Source of the DNA: Lachnospiraceae bacterium
GTDB lineage: Bacteria; Bacillota; Clostridia; Lachnospirales; Lachnospiraceae
Direction: 5' to 3'
NCBI GenBank assembly: GCA_017550425.1
Contig: JAFZPG010000045.1
Coordinates: 1 to 64,000 of the forward strand
Length of the DNA stretch: 64,000 nt
The notes under the pieces were generated by a model. That model ran no database searches, was not told the origin of the DNA, and saw nothing but the letters and a program-made list of their open reading frames with translations. This document shows, one piece after another, positions 20,401 through 26,480 of this stretch; the first letter of the stretch is position 1; each line of letters opens with the position of its first letter. The position numbers were made by a program, and so were the translations under genes.

Positions 20401-21088
20401 AACTGAAAACATCGGCGGTCCCGCAGGCCAGGAGTTTGATTACACGATCGAGGTGCTCGATGAACTGGTATACGGAAAGCCAAAGGGCCAAGGAAACCAA
20501 ACGATGACTCCGGACGTTCGGTGGGGTTCCGTCACCACAAAACTGAAAGGCGGCGAACAGTACACCGTACATGTTAAGATCTCCAAAATGACCAGTCCAT
20601 GGGTCGCTTATGGCGTCGAAATCGAAGTGATCGACCGTAACGGAGACACTGTCAAGAACGGACATATGATAAACTGTGCAGGTAACTCGAGACTAAACTA
20701 TGCATCCTCCTACCTTTACTACCTGAGAGTATCGCAGGATGCCGCTCCGGATTATACGACCACGGTCGACTATGAGGTTACCGAAGGAACCATCGACGCG
20801 CAAACGGCTCCGAAGCTACCGGTGCTCGCAGAGCGGTCTTACACATTCTACTCCTGTTACGGTAGTAGCAATAATGATTTTTCCGGCGACAACATACTCA
20901 ATGGTTATGATACGGATCCCGCAAAAGTCAATAATACCGCAATAATCACTTTCACCAACACCTGCACGGCTCTGGTCGCTCCTACAGGCATTCGGATGAC
21001 TTACATGCCGTTCGTTTTGATGGCATTGTTCGGCACCCTGTTCCTCGGCGCAATGTTCGTCGCAGGGCGTGTCAGAAGGCGCAGATAA
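14471..21088 (+). CDS. Giant InlB-repeat surface protein with C-terminal APTG sorting signal (candidate pilus tip adhesin)
   Basis: This protein has 2205 residues. The signal peptide is about 1-32, followed by a low-complexity Ala/Asp/Thr/Pro stretch to about 90. The body carries about eight InlB B-repeat-like units marked by an aromatic-x-GW pattern, for example YTFDGWYAF, YVFKGWYTNE, YSFMGWYQV and WVFRGWR. The last 200 or so residues begin EFTFIVETENIGG and end ITFTNT, resembling an FctA-type isopeptide domain. VAPTG (2169-2173), a membrane helix and RVRRRR complete a sortase signal. The same xPTG form ends the pilin at 24980. An AGGTGAGG site precedes the ATG. It is probably wall- or pilus-linked and adhesive; the ligand is unknown. 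Confidence 0.8.
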   Translation: MNILKKKLRRGLAMLLAVLMIMSILPVSALAEGDTSADGPVASADTTVNTNDAGATEPADTQNLTADPASAEPATNEPASGQPADDVVLVDRTAPEDAVKYNDDLYLTGIMPTDAVVDVQPVDVDINGTSALLAYDITLYADADQQKEGNEWQPEGDAITVSLLVEHPVKKVDVYHLSDVDATPEYVGTFPVVDGRVEFEATGFSVYAIIDHEEGTVLSPRVEFHFISPYFEDALVDGSTAYYAVAPYEFKNKAGNMQKTQILADGESLELIADPGNRTDAFFYGWYVVDPHSIGGTTNALGIGSDGKLYYSWPSNPDHISFEKPITVGPSGVQVGDPVEWSLDGVTGSGTVDADGNVHVFLAPLYDRYNFVNFMLYSRGSAVNNLMTRKLVAVGSSTSVEVKISDVRSTSKDSVHLLFAGWEYYDGTQWVKVPTIDHFGDELKDPGKDGVYLSTELADTSGIDLYPLFIEARWMDFISGISGSGASFVGSRYLEAWGAATAAQTPEIEGENICSSLDIPTRAGYTFDGWYAFAVLDQSTGEITNLTTPADVTVTYIDNDYNTHTVTINTTAIPITNGSGQVVYDGSYSVPISSTENAELFSAENGKLKFHDALDRLTLTAKWIPSNTALTIAYWTENALDDDYESNAVRSLTTEQLSAALGRSVTSGSVITLAELKTALDPDYGVALAGNDILDDVGAVAKKTNLSALTPKEDIFFDLNEDKSDASVTIAGDGEAIFNVYFSRKVFTLVFHIGRDGYYKKAGNPRPNTPDNGLPKITWNPLGNWIQYMYNDTPLTELLGRTGNGDPSYYGLVSMTYLPENKTATSAYVTTLENIMGDYVPDPDHDDNDKNLYVIKAKYGSYIGDRWPTPTNPNFTFVDATTAKTMYTWSGFWGSLYCKIANSRTTQGNAQGANPDINGVYEYMTGELCSDRTGNNLINENQVHHLVAYYGEGSGGGSQYSRRDKQYHAIFEAIEGTYDPSVSTLVIHPGTDYSEYPRTTWSQANNYTSAAILGRTFYEDTATSPSHVISNLEPQYQMGWEYDGFEYIYSCYEAAKQADGYHVYFFYRPKQYTLTFMHEDPNDIHSDTYYFRQPLANAKIHEDPEKPGYVFKGWYTNEAGVGDPFDFEHETMPSRNVVLYPVFEKLNFIIRIDPNGAEIDHWRVTSSSSGASTGFRADYNETISSYDFLSRDFIPTDDAEIGELHLDADTEVFYYYKTRYRTEDLDGRYIPARLRDALYLTATEINDYWNYYQQVPEDEFTSRGAEKFAANEKNAWMDTYFGGHDLSALQKYRRVRGAEHYSFMGWYQVIDGKVSSVPFNFNTLVTDDIEIRAMWRLDGGYYLLYNPEYFADENGTVTRVLGIVDQWTDPENPSVQVYADQSHTQILRGPTNVPGDWVFRGWRIVKENGTAQYTDSEGTHDYTIWEPMELDSSGVPIYYQPGDNFLVDSQYVTDNPENGAGAIIHMQAYYERVDTSFRRPDITNLILDANNTYGGEIDHDAGNLPTLDWTGSTSFEGQYQILFGDFQSNAAVHLYKYATTKEINGISGIQFFTNDGPYTLIGFDPLANPEQPSTGKAYVPAYSPDAVIAVTRDNRVTLYAMWEPKIYVTFVNTTDKPITIDLSGTGTDTVRIVNTVTGEYDREAASSRIEVPANDQVKIVLPTASTDASSSEQFTATAVNDHNGKKMSVSGSFQGADHGTGSSDIPYTYTTIYTAPLKLDKDGITVTYTEATDARVIFDVNGGIWQETSTDYEKVNPDLDIYSIEADKIVNNEYEPANPGHNSLVFIGWTDNPDIASHTDFTGTHDVTWGDTVITLDGYESIMDKVRAEYLWDFTQEPPYDRTLYAVYSDFVMVTFDLIKTGSTLHTWTGPETTTSDGAYVFYREGGTSRYVTYKMVPGDIVPKPEDPTSSTANYYFIAWVKSNSTTQSLPNTNNTQPSDASVLNNTFDFSQPVTANVTLLTSWTKNIAQEFTFIVETENIGGPAGQEFDYTIEVLDELVYGKPKGQGNQTMTPDVRWGSVTTKLKGGEQYTVHVKISKMTSPWVAYGVEIEVIDRNGDTVKNGHMINCAGNSRLNYASSYLYYLRVSQDAAPDYTTTVDYEVTEGTIDAQTAPKLPVLAERSYTFYSCYGSSNNDFSGDNILNGYDTDPAKVNNTAIITFTNTCTALVAPTGIRMTYMPFVLMALFGTLFLGAMFVAGRVRRRR

Positions 21089-21110
21089 CAAACAAAATCA
21101 AACTACAATA

Positions 21111-21144
21111 AGCGGGAGTGTCCATCCGGACACTCCCGCTTTTC
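21111..21144 (+). terminator. Terminator of the giant surface protein gene
   Basis: A 13-bp perfect stem (21111-21123 with 21128-21140) has an ATCC loop and a following T tract. Confidence 0.85.
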
Positions 21145-21177
21145 TATACCCTCTGTATGGCGTTTAAAGGCCCTATT

Positions 21178-21360
21178 TCAGATTTGTTTGCGGACTATGG
21201 TATATTCGTCGCCTTCCCTGTAATAAGGGCATTTATAGCGGCTGTCGAGCGCCAGTTTAGCAACGTCGTCTTCATCCAGGCAACTCTGCGTACAGATATA
21301 CTCCTCGTAGTCATAATCGTATTCATAGTACATGCAATTCTCACATGATCGTTGTGCCAT
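21178..21360 (-). CDS. Small Cys-rich protein, DUF6472-like
   Basis: This protein has 60 residues. The pattern CENCMYYEYD, then CLDEDD, then CPYYREGDEYTIVRKQI is characteristic of short DUF6472-type proteins common in Clostridia. Four or more cysteines suggest a zinc or redox-sensitive fold; the function is unknown. An AAGGAGAG site precedes the ATG. It lies convergent to the giant surface protein gene and downstream of the xylanase gene. Confidence 0.75.
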   Translation of the reverse strand: MAQRSCENCMYYEYDYDYEEYICTQSCLDEDDVAKLALDSRYKCPYYREGDEYTIVRKQI

Positions 21361-21470
21361 AGCTCTCTCCTTCTGATATCCTAAGCAATATGCCCCATCT
21401 TCGGCATATGTTTCATATTTTGTGGGGGCCGTGTTCGTTTCACTGTTTCGCAGACTTCCTCAAATACTTC

Positions 21471-22625
21471 TTATTTTGCAGTTTCTGTGCTTTCATATCC
21501 CGCGTACTCTTTGATCTGCATTGCCCCGTAGAGCGCATACTTCGGATCCAGGTCCGAGTCGTACAGTTGCGGGCTGTACTCTCTGCGCCAGGACAGGCCG
21601 TCGGAGAAGCCCCAAAACGTCACCGCATCCATGCGGAGTTTCCCGGCGTCCGCCCGCTTAAATAGGCCTTCAAACAGTTCGTAGAAGTACTGTCCCTGCT
21701 CCCGCAGATGCGCATCGGTCGCCGACTGCGCACCCTCGTATTTGCCCAGGCCTACATCCACCTCGGTCAGTTCCAGTTTCAGTCCGGTCTCGGCCAGAAT
21801 ATCCACGCCGTCCAGGTAGGTCGCCAGATCGTCGGCCGTGAACAGATGTGCCTGGAGGCCGATGCCATCGATCAAATATCTGCCATCGTCGTCCTTCAGC
21901 GTCTCCACGAAGTCCGCGATGCTTTCCGCCTTATACTGCTCGTTGTAGTCGTTATAGTAGAGGTCAATGCTTTCCGGCGCGTAGCGGTCCGCATAATAGA
22001 ACGCATACCAAAGGTAATCATCGCCGATGATCTTACGCCAGTTGCTGCTGCGCATGCTTCCGTCCTCCATCCACGCTTCATTGACCACGTCATACGCGTA
22101 GAAAAGATCGAGATAACCGTGATCCTTCAGTTCTTTAAACATGCCGCTGATCAGCGCTTCCATGCGCACAAGCATCTCCTCGCGGTCCACATAGGCGCCG
22201 CTCTTGGAGAAATTCTCACGGAAGATCCAGTCCGGTGTCTGGCTGTGCCAGATCAGCGTATGGCCGCGCATGGAAAAACCGTTCGCTTTCGCCCAGTTCA
22301 GGATCGACAGGGCTTCCGAATTCAGTTCAACGACGAGTTTCCCCGACGTCTGACTTTCCTTCTGGTTCAGGATGTAATCCGGCTTCATGGCATTTTCCAT
22401 GGTCAGGCTGTTAAACTGCCCCTGTACCAGGTCTGCATATTTCTGCGTGTCGATCACGCGGGAAGATACGCAGGCCCCGACCTTCATGCCGTGCGCGGCA
22501 AATACATCCTTCAAAGCCAGATCCGTGACTTCCGCCTGCGCCGGCAGTTTCACCCTGCCCGAACTGCAGGCCGTCAAAATCATCATTAAAACGAGCATAA
22601 CGCTTAAAATGCTCTTTCGTTTCAT
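21471..22625 (-). CDS. GH10 endo-1,4-beta-xylanase lipoprotein
   Basis: This protein has 384 residues from the ATG at 22625. An in-frame ATG at 22643 overlaps the GGGGAGG ribosome binding site itself, so the later start is preferred. The lipobox is LTAC, with Cys20 as the lipidated residue. The GH10 fold is shown by FNSLTMENAMK, RGHTLIWHSQTPDW, DVVNEAW (acid/base Glu183) and LELTEVDV (nucleophile Glu288). It cleaves internal xylan bonds at the cell surface. No carbohydrate-binding module is present. It sits between the giant surface protein and pilus genes, pointing to plant-fibre colonisation. Confidence 0.93.
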   Translation of the reverse strand: MKRKSILSVMLVLMMILTACSSGRVKLPAQAEVTDLALKDVFAAHGMKVGACVSSRVIDTQKYADLVQGQFNSLTMENAMKPDYILNQKESQTSGKLVVELNSEALSILNWAKANGFSMRGHTLIWHSQTPDWIFRENFSKSGAYVDREEMLVRMEALISGMFKELKDHGYLDLFYAYDVVNEAWMEDGSMRSSNWRKIIGDDYLWYAFYYADRYAPESIDLYYNDYNEQYKAESIADFVETLKDDDGRYLIDGIGLQAHLFTADDLATYLDGVDILAETGLKLELTEVDVGLGKYEGAQSATDAHLREQGQYFYELFEGLFKRADAGKLRMDAVTFWGFSDGLSWRREYSPQLYDSDLDPKYALYGAMQIKEYAGYESTETAK

Positions 22626-22705
22626 ATTGACCAGCCTCCCCATAAATAGCTTGCTATGAAATAGCCGCCCGTTATATATTTGCTCCTCAAGCTCTGCTCA
22701 AACTC

Positions 22706-22735
22706 ATTATAGCACCTTACAGGCGGCGATTGCAA
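22706..22735 (-). promoter_or_regulatory. Promoter of the xylanase gene
   Basis: TTGCAA (22730-22735), an 18-bp spacer and TATAAT (22706-22711) lie on the minus strand. Confidence 0.65.
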
Positions 22736-22761
22736 GGCAAGAGGATGAAAGCGCGGCTAAC

Positions 22762-22790
22762 AAAAAAGCGGGACTGCTTCTCAGTCCCGC
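22762..22790 (-). terminator. Terminator of the pilus operon
   Basis: GCGGGACTG and CAGTCCCGC form a 9-bp stem with a 5-nt loop, followed by six T on the minus strand, just after the sortase stop at 22809. Confidence 0.85.
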
Positions 22791-22808
22791 CTTTCAAATA
22801 TGCTTAAT

Positions 22809-24242
22809 TCAATCTGTTTCTTGTTTTGCTGTTTCGCGTTCATCGCGATGGTAGCGAGTAAACAAAACGTCCGCAACCCACGCGCCGACCATCAGGATCA
22901 GCATCAGCGGTGTCCATTTATCGATCAGGATCATGGGAAGGCGCATATTCTCCGTAAGGATGAAAACGATCAGCGCCAGCACAGTAAGCACGATCTCGAT
23001 GGCGATACCGGTGTGGAACTTTCTCGCGAATGGCTCTACGTCATAGATCTGCTCGTTTTTCGCCTCATTGACCTTACGCATCTTACGGATACGTCCGTAT
23101 TTACGCTTCATCATGTTGACAGGTGCAAGAATGTAGACTGTAATGATCAGGCAGATCAGATTGACAAACGCCCAGGCATCGCGTCCATAGGAGCTGCCGC
23201 CCGGCATGAACCAGTCAAAGATCTTGCTGAAGATGGGCCACTTTTCGTTTACGCCGGTTCCCGCCGCCGTATCCGGAGGAACGGTACCATCCGGTGTCGT
23301 AGGCTCCATGGTCTTCGACTCATCGATCGGGCTCTGTGTAAACGCCTCCGAAGAAACTTCTTCAGTGGTTATCTCCTCCGTCGATGCCTCAGGAGTAGTG
23401 ATCTCATCCGTGGGCTCTTCCGTCGACTCTTCCGGTGTTGACTCTTCTTCCGAAGACTCTTCCGGTGTAGTCTCCTCTGTCGTAGGCTCGATCGGCTCTG
23501 TCGAAGGTTTCAAAACTCCGAACAGCACCAGACGGCCATTGGTCTGGGCTCCGGAACAGGTAGACATCGCAAGGATCTTTTCCGCGCCTGATACAGCAGT
23601 AGGATCCATATAGATCGCATGGGCCGTAACATAATCAATGATGTCATTGAGATCCCGGCCGCTTACACTATACACTTCGTTCTCGTAGGCATCCGTGCGG
23701 AGGATCGCCCAAATAGTGATGTCATAGTTGCCCTTCGGGGTAGACAGCGTTCCCGTATTATGTGCGTTGAAAAACTTCGAATCCTCAAATCGGTCCAGAT
23801 CGCCGAACATCGCGCCGTTATCCATATGATGTCCGAATAAAACGATGTAATTATCGCTCATGTCCGGAGCGTTTTCATACGTCATATAGATCGCGCCCGT
23901 CAGGCTTGATTTACCGTCGATATCATGGTTCGCATAGTAGAGGTCATCCTTCGCCTGTACGACCGGATAATCGATGTGTGTATCGTCGATCCGAAGCCAT
24001 GCCCGATAATCCTCATACAGATCGGCCAATTCTACCTGAACCTCTTCCTGCAGGACTTCGTCTCCTTCGTAGTCCAGGCCGGCTGTGGAAAATGCACGGT
24101 TCTGTGTGTAGAGCTGCTCATAAAGGGAATAACCGCTGTAGAGCACCAATACAGACCCCAGCAAGACTGAAGCCGTCACGAGAACACGGATGCCCGTAGC
24201 GCTCAACAGATTTATAAGATTGTGCTTTTTGATGAAACGCAT
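22809..24242 (-). CDS. Class B sortase with acidic linker and C-terminal membrane domain (pilus polymerase candidate)
   Basis: This protein has 477 residues. An N-terminal membrane anchor (about 17-37) precedes a class B sortase domain (about 60-245): WLRIDDTHIDYPVVQ, the His of LFGHHM (His138), the catalytic Cys of LAMSTCS (Cys229) and Arg237. A Thr/Glu/Ser/Pro-rich linker (about 246-325) is followed by three further membrane helices (about 355-375, 411-430, 437-460). Ordinary SrtB enzymes end after the catalytic domain. Class B enzymes (SrtC1/SrtC2) polymerise the streptococcal T-antigen pilus, so with a FctA-like pilin upstream this is probably the pilus polymerase and may also anchor the APTG surface protein. 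It follows the SipA-like gene by 14 bp. Confidence 0.88.
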   Translation of the reverse strand: MRFIKKHNLINLLSATGIRVLVTASVLLGSVLVLYSGYSLYEQLYTQNRAFSTAGLDYEGDEVLQEEVQVELADLYEDYRAWLRIDDTHIDYPVVQAKDDLYYANHDIDGKSSLTGAIYMTYENAPDMSDNYIVLFGHHMDNGAMFGDLDRFEDSKFFNAHNTGTLSTPKGNYDITIWAILRTDAYENEVYSVSGRDLNDIIDYVTAHAIYMDPTAVSGAEKILAMSTCSGAQTNGRLVLFGVLKPSTEPIEPTTEETTPEESSEEESTPEESTEEPTDEITTPEASTEEITTEEVSSEAFTQSPIDESKTMEPTTPDGTVPPDTAAGTGVNEKWPIFSKIFDWFMPGGSSYGRDAWAFVNLICLIITVYILAPVNMMKRKYGRIRKMRKVNEAKNEQIYDVEPFARKFHTGIAIEIVLTVLALIVFILTENMRLPMILIDKWTPLMLILMVGAWVADVLFTRYHRDERETAKQETD

Positions 24243-24256
24243 CCGTCGTCCTCCTG

Positions 24257-24862
24257 TTACAGTTTATTCCTCCGTATCACGGTGATCACCGTTCCGAGGA
24301 TCTCGCTCTTTTTTACCGGGCCGAAATAGCGGCTGTCCATGCCTTCTTTTCGCCCGTCTACGAGGATGAAATATTCATCCTCCCCCAAAGTCAGCGGATA
24401 GGTAACTTTATCTCCGCGCTTCGGGGTATCGTAATAGATCATGTCTTCCACTATGGCGTTTCCGTTTACCACAGGGCGACTCGCCGCATTGATCTCGACC
24501 GTATCGCCCGGTGCGCCGATCACACGCCCCACGAACATCTGTTTCTTCCCGCTGTCATCGACCTCTTTCTCGAATACGACGAGTTCCTGAAACGCCGCAT
24601 TGCGATCCAGCCGATAAAAGATCAGCAGGTCTCCCGCATCCACACGGGGCGACATGTCGCCGTTCGGCATATGTGTGATGCCGACGATCTTGAAAAACAG
24701 GATCCAGATCAGAAGGAGAAAGGCTCCGAGGTAGATCAAAAACCAATGATAACTCTTTAAGCCTTTTTCATCCTGCGCCAGTTCTTCCATCAGTTTTTCC
24801 TGATCGGCTTCGCCTCCGGTCTTCTTCCGCGCGGGCTTGATTTTTCTGTTTTGGGCCGCCAT
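24257..24862 (-). CDS. SipA-like signal peptidase homologue lacking the catalytic dyad
   Basis: This protein has 201 residues with one membrane helix (about 40-60) and the type I signal peptidase fold. Box B reads GDMSPRVDAGD, which puts Asp69 where the catalytic Ser of the SM-x-P motif belongs. Box D reads VGRVIGAPGD, with Gly112 in place of the catalytic Lys. Box E (DSRYFGPV) is intact. The same Asp and Gly pair is known from streptococcal SipA, a pilus assembly factor. It is therefore probably not a protease but a pilin chaperone or assembly factor. It lies between the pilin and the sortase genes. Confidence 0.85.
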   Translation of the reverse strand: MAAQNRKIKPARKKTGGEADQEKLMEELAQDEKGLKSYHWFLIYLGAFLLLIWILFFKIVGITHMPNGDMSPRVDAGDLLIFYRLDRNAAFQELVVFEKEVDDSGKKQMFVGRVIGAPGDTVEINAASRPVVNGNAIVEDMIYYDTPKRGDKVTYPLTLGEDEYFILVDGRKEGMDSRYFGPVKKSEILGTVITVIRRNKL

Positions 24863-24893
24863 CGTTTGACCTCACATCCATAGTATCGTAAAA

Positions 24894-24932
24894 GACCCGA
24901 CAGCTCTATAGGATCATATAGCCGTCGGATCT
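24894..24932 (-). terminator. Internal terminator between the pilin and sipA-like genes
   Basis: In the minus-strand RNA, GAUCCGAC and GUCGGGUC pair (8 bp including G-U pairs) with an inner helix, followed by four U. Partial read-through would make the pilin mRNA far more abundant than the assembly genes. Confidence 0.6.
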
Positions 24933-24979
24933 TTATGTGCCCCGACTATTCGTGGGACGATTATCATATCAGCGTAAGA

Positions 24980-26287
24980 TTACGCTTCTTGTTTCTTTGA
25001 TGAACGACGAACTGCTGTTCTTCCGAGAACGATCAACAGGATGCCGCCTGCGAGCAGGAGAACATACGGTGCGAACCGGGTGATAAATCCTGTCGGGGAA
25101 ATGGTATCCAATGTGTTGGTGATCGTTACTTCTGTGGTCGTATCAAGCGTAGCATCGTTGGTCCATGTTGCGCTACTGCCACTTGCAGGGACGATGGACT
25201 CAGCCAGAAGCACAGTGGTACCACTGAGCATCTTAACCTTATAAGAGTCCGGTGTGTCGTTCGTCTCAACGATGGAGAATGTAGTTCCCTGAGGAACGCC
25301 GATGAAGGTGATCGAACTGCCATTATCAACAGTACCGGTGAACGCATCGCCCAGAGTAATATAGTCTCCGAGTGTGGCATCGGTCGTCACATCTTCAAGC
25401 GTTGCATTTCCGCCGAGTGTAACGTTTACAAGAACGTCTTCGGTGATATCAGCCGGCTTCGCAAATGTGATATCGATCGGGAAATTGTGACCCTTATCTG
25501 CCAAAAGGCCTGCGGTCTCCTTAGTGATCGTAAGGTTCTGTGTACGATATACGTCAACGCCATTGAGATCGGTGCCGGTTGAAGGATCAGGTTTATTTAC
25601 AAAGCCTGAGGACTTCATATCGATATTCTCGGTAGGGTTTGAAGCTGCGTTAAAAGAAGTGGTTGCAGTATCTTCAAACAGAACATAACCGTAGATCACC
25701 GGTGTATCATCGTCCTCGGCTGTCTTTCTGACATATACATCCAAATAGCGAGTTTCACCATAGGCGCCCTCTTCCTCAACGCCTACAGCATCCTTATCGG
25801 TGCTGGTCTCGGTGATCACATAACGATAGATGCCCGGGCCGGGGAACTCTGCGGGAGTAAATGCGAAATCCACATAACGCGTTTCAACCGCACCTGCAGC
25901 AGAGGTATGAACCAAAGCATTATCATCGGAAAAAACGATGGTCTGCGTCGTCGTTGCGGGCAGAGCTGCTGCAACGCCGCTCTTTACCTTACCGGAAACG
26001 CCGGCAGCATCGGTAACCTGAACGTCATCCGTGTCGGCAAACGTAACCGGCTCGATCCTGTAACTGTAAGTGATATTCGGTTCACGAACATCTGAACCGG
26101 CATCATTGATGAAGATCAGCTCTTTCTTAATGCTGACCGTATTGATCGCATTCGTGGTATTCTCTACCGTCGGGCTCGGGATCGCGCCGCCGGCAGTCGT
26201 TCCGGCTGCAAACGAAAGTGTTGATCCCAGAAGTCCTGTGAGCAATAACACTATGCAAAACAAACTGAAATGGATCCTTTTCTTCAT
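24980..26287 (-). CDS. FctA-like (Spy0128-type) major pilin with SPTG sorting signal
   Basis: This protein has 435 residues from the ATG at 26287, preceded by GGAGG; a TTG 15 nt further upstream is less likely. The signal peptide is about 1-27. Two domains carry candidate Lys-Glu-Asn isopeptide triads: Lys54 or Lys55, Glu160 (YRYVITE) and Asn231 in the first; Lys256 (TITKETAG), Glu341 (FSIVET) and Asn391 (TITNT) in the second. The C-terminus has ISPTG (396-400), a membrane helix and basic residues. FctA pilins use PTG-ending motifs rather than LPxTG. It heads an operon with the SipA-like protein and sortase, so it is probably the backbone subunit. The Lys used for polymerisation cannot be assigned with confidence. 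Confidence 0.85.
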   Translation of the reverse strand: MKKRIHFSLFCIVLLLTGLLGSTLSFAAGTTAGGAIPSPTVENTTNAINTVSIKKELIFINDAGSDVREPNITYSYRIEPVTFADTDDVQVTDAAGVSGKVKSGVAAALPATTTQTIVFSDDNALVHTSAAGAVETRYVDFAFTPAEFPGPGIYRYVITETSTDKDAVGVEEEGAYGETRYLDVYVRKTAEDDDTPVIYGYVLFEDTATTSFNAASNPTENIDMKSSGFVNKPDPSTGTDLNGVDVYRTQNLTITKETAGLLADKGHNFPIDITFAKPADITEDVLVNVTLGGNATLEDVTTDATLGDYITLGDAFTGTVDNGSSITFIGVPQGTTFSIVETNDTPDSYKVKMLSGTTVLLAESIVPASGSSATWTNDATLDTTTEVTITNTLDTISPTGFITRFAPYVLLLAGGILLIVLGRTAVRRSSKKQEA

Positions 26288-26403
26288 AGTACCATCCTCC
26301 AAATGTTTTTTACACTATAAATCCTATGTAAACTGCCTCCTGACATCGGAAACTGTGCATGCTCCCGAATACTTAGAAACACATAGAAACAATAATATAG
26401 CAT

Positions 26404-26412
26404 ATTATATCA
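26404..26412 (-). promoter_or_regulatory. Extended -10 promoter of the pilus operon
   Basis: TGATATAAT on the minus strand is an extended -10 (TG-N-TATAAT) with no good -35 box 17 bp upstream. A leader of about 110 nt follows to the pilin start. Confidence 0.5.
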
Positions 26413-26480
26413 CATCTAAAACGGGATTTCCACCCATAACGGTAAAAAAATCAGGTTTTTTCACACTTTTTATCAAGTTT

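Noticed and set aside
14471..26287. Canonical LPxTG sorting signals
   Set aside because: None is present; the surface proteins end in APTG and SPTG forms instead.
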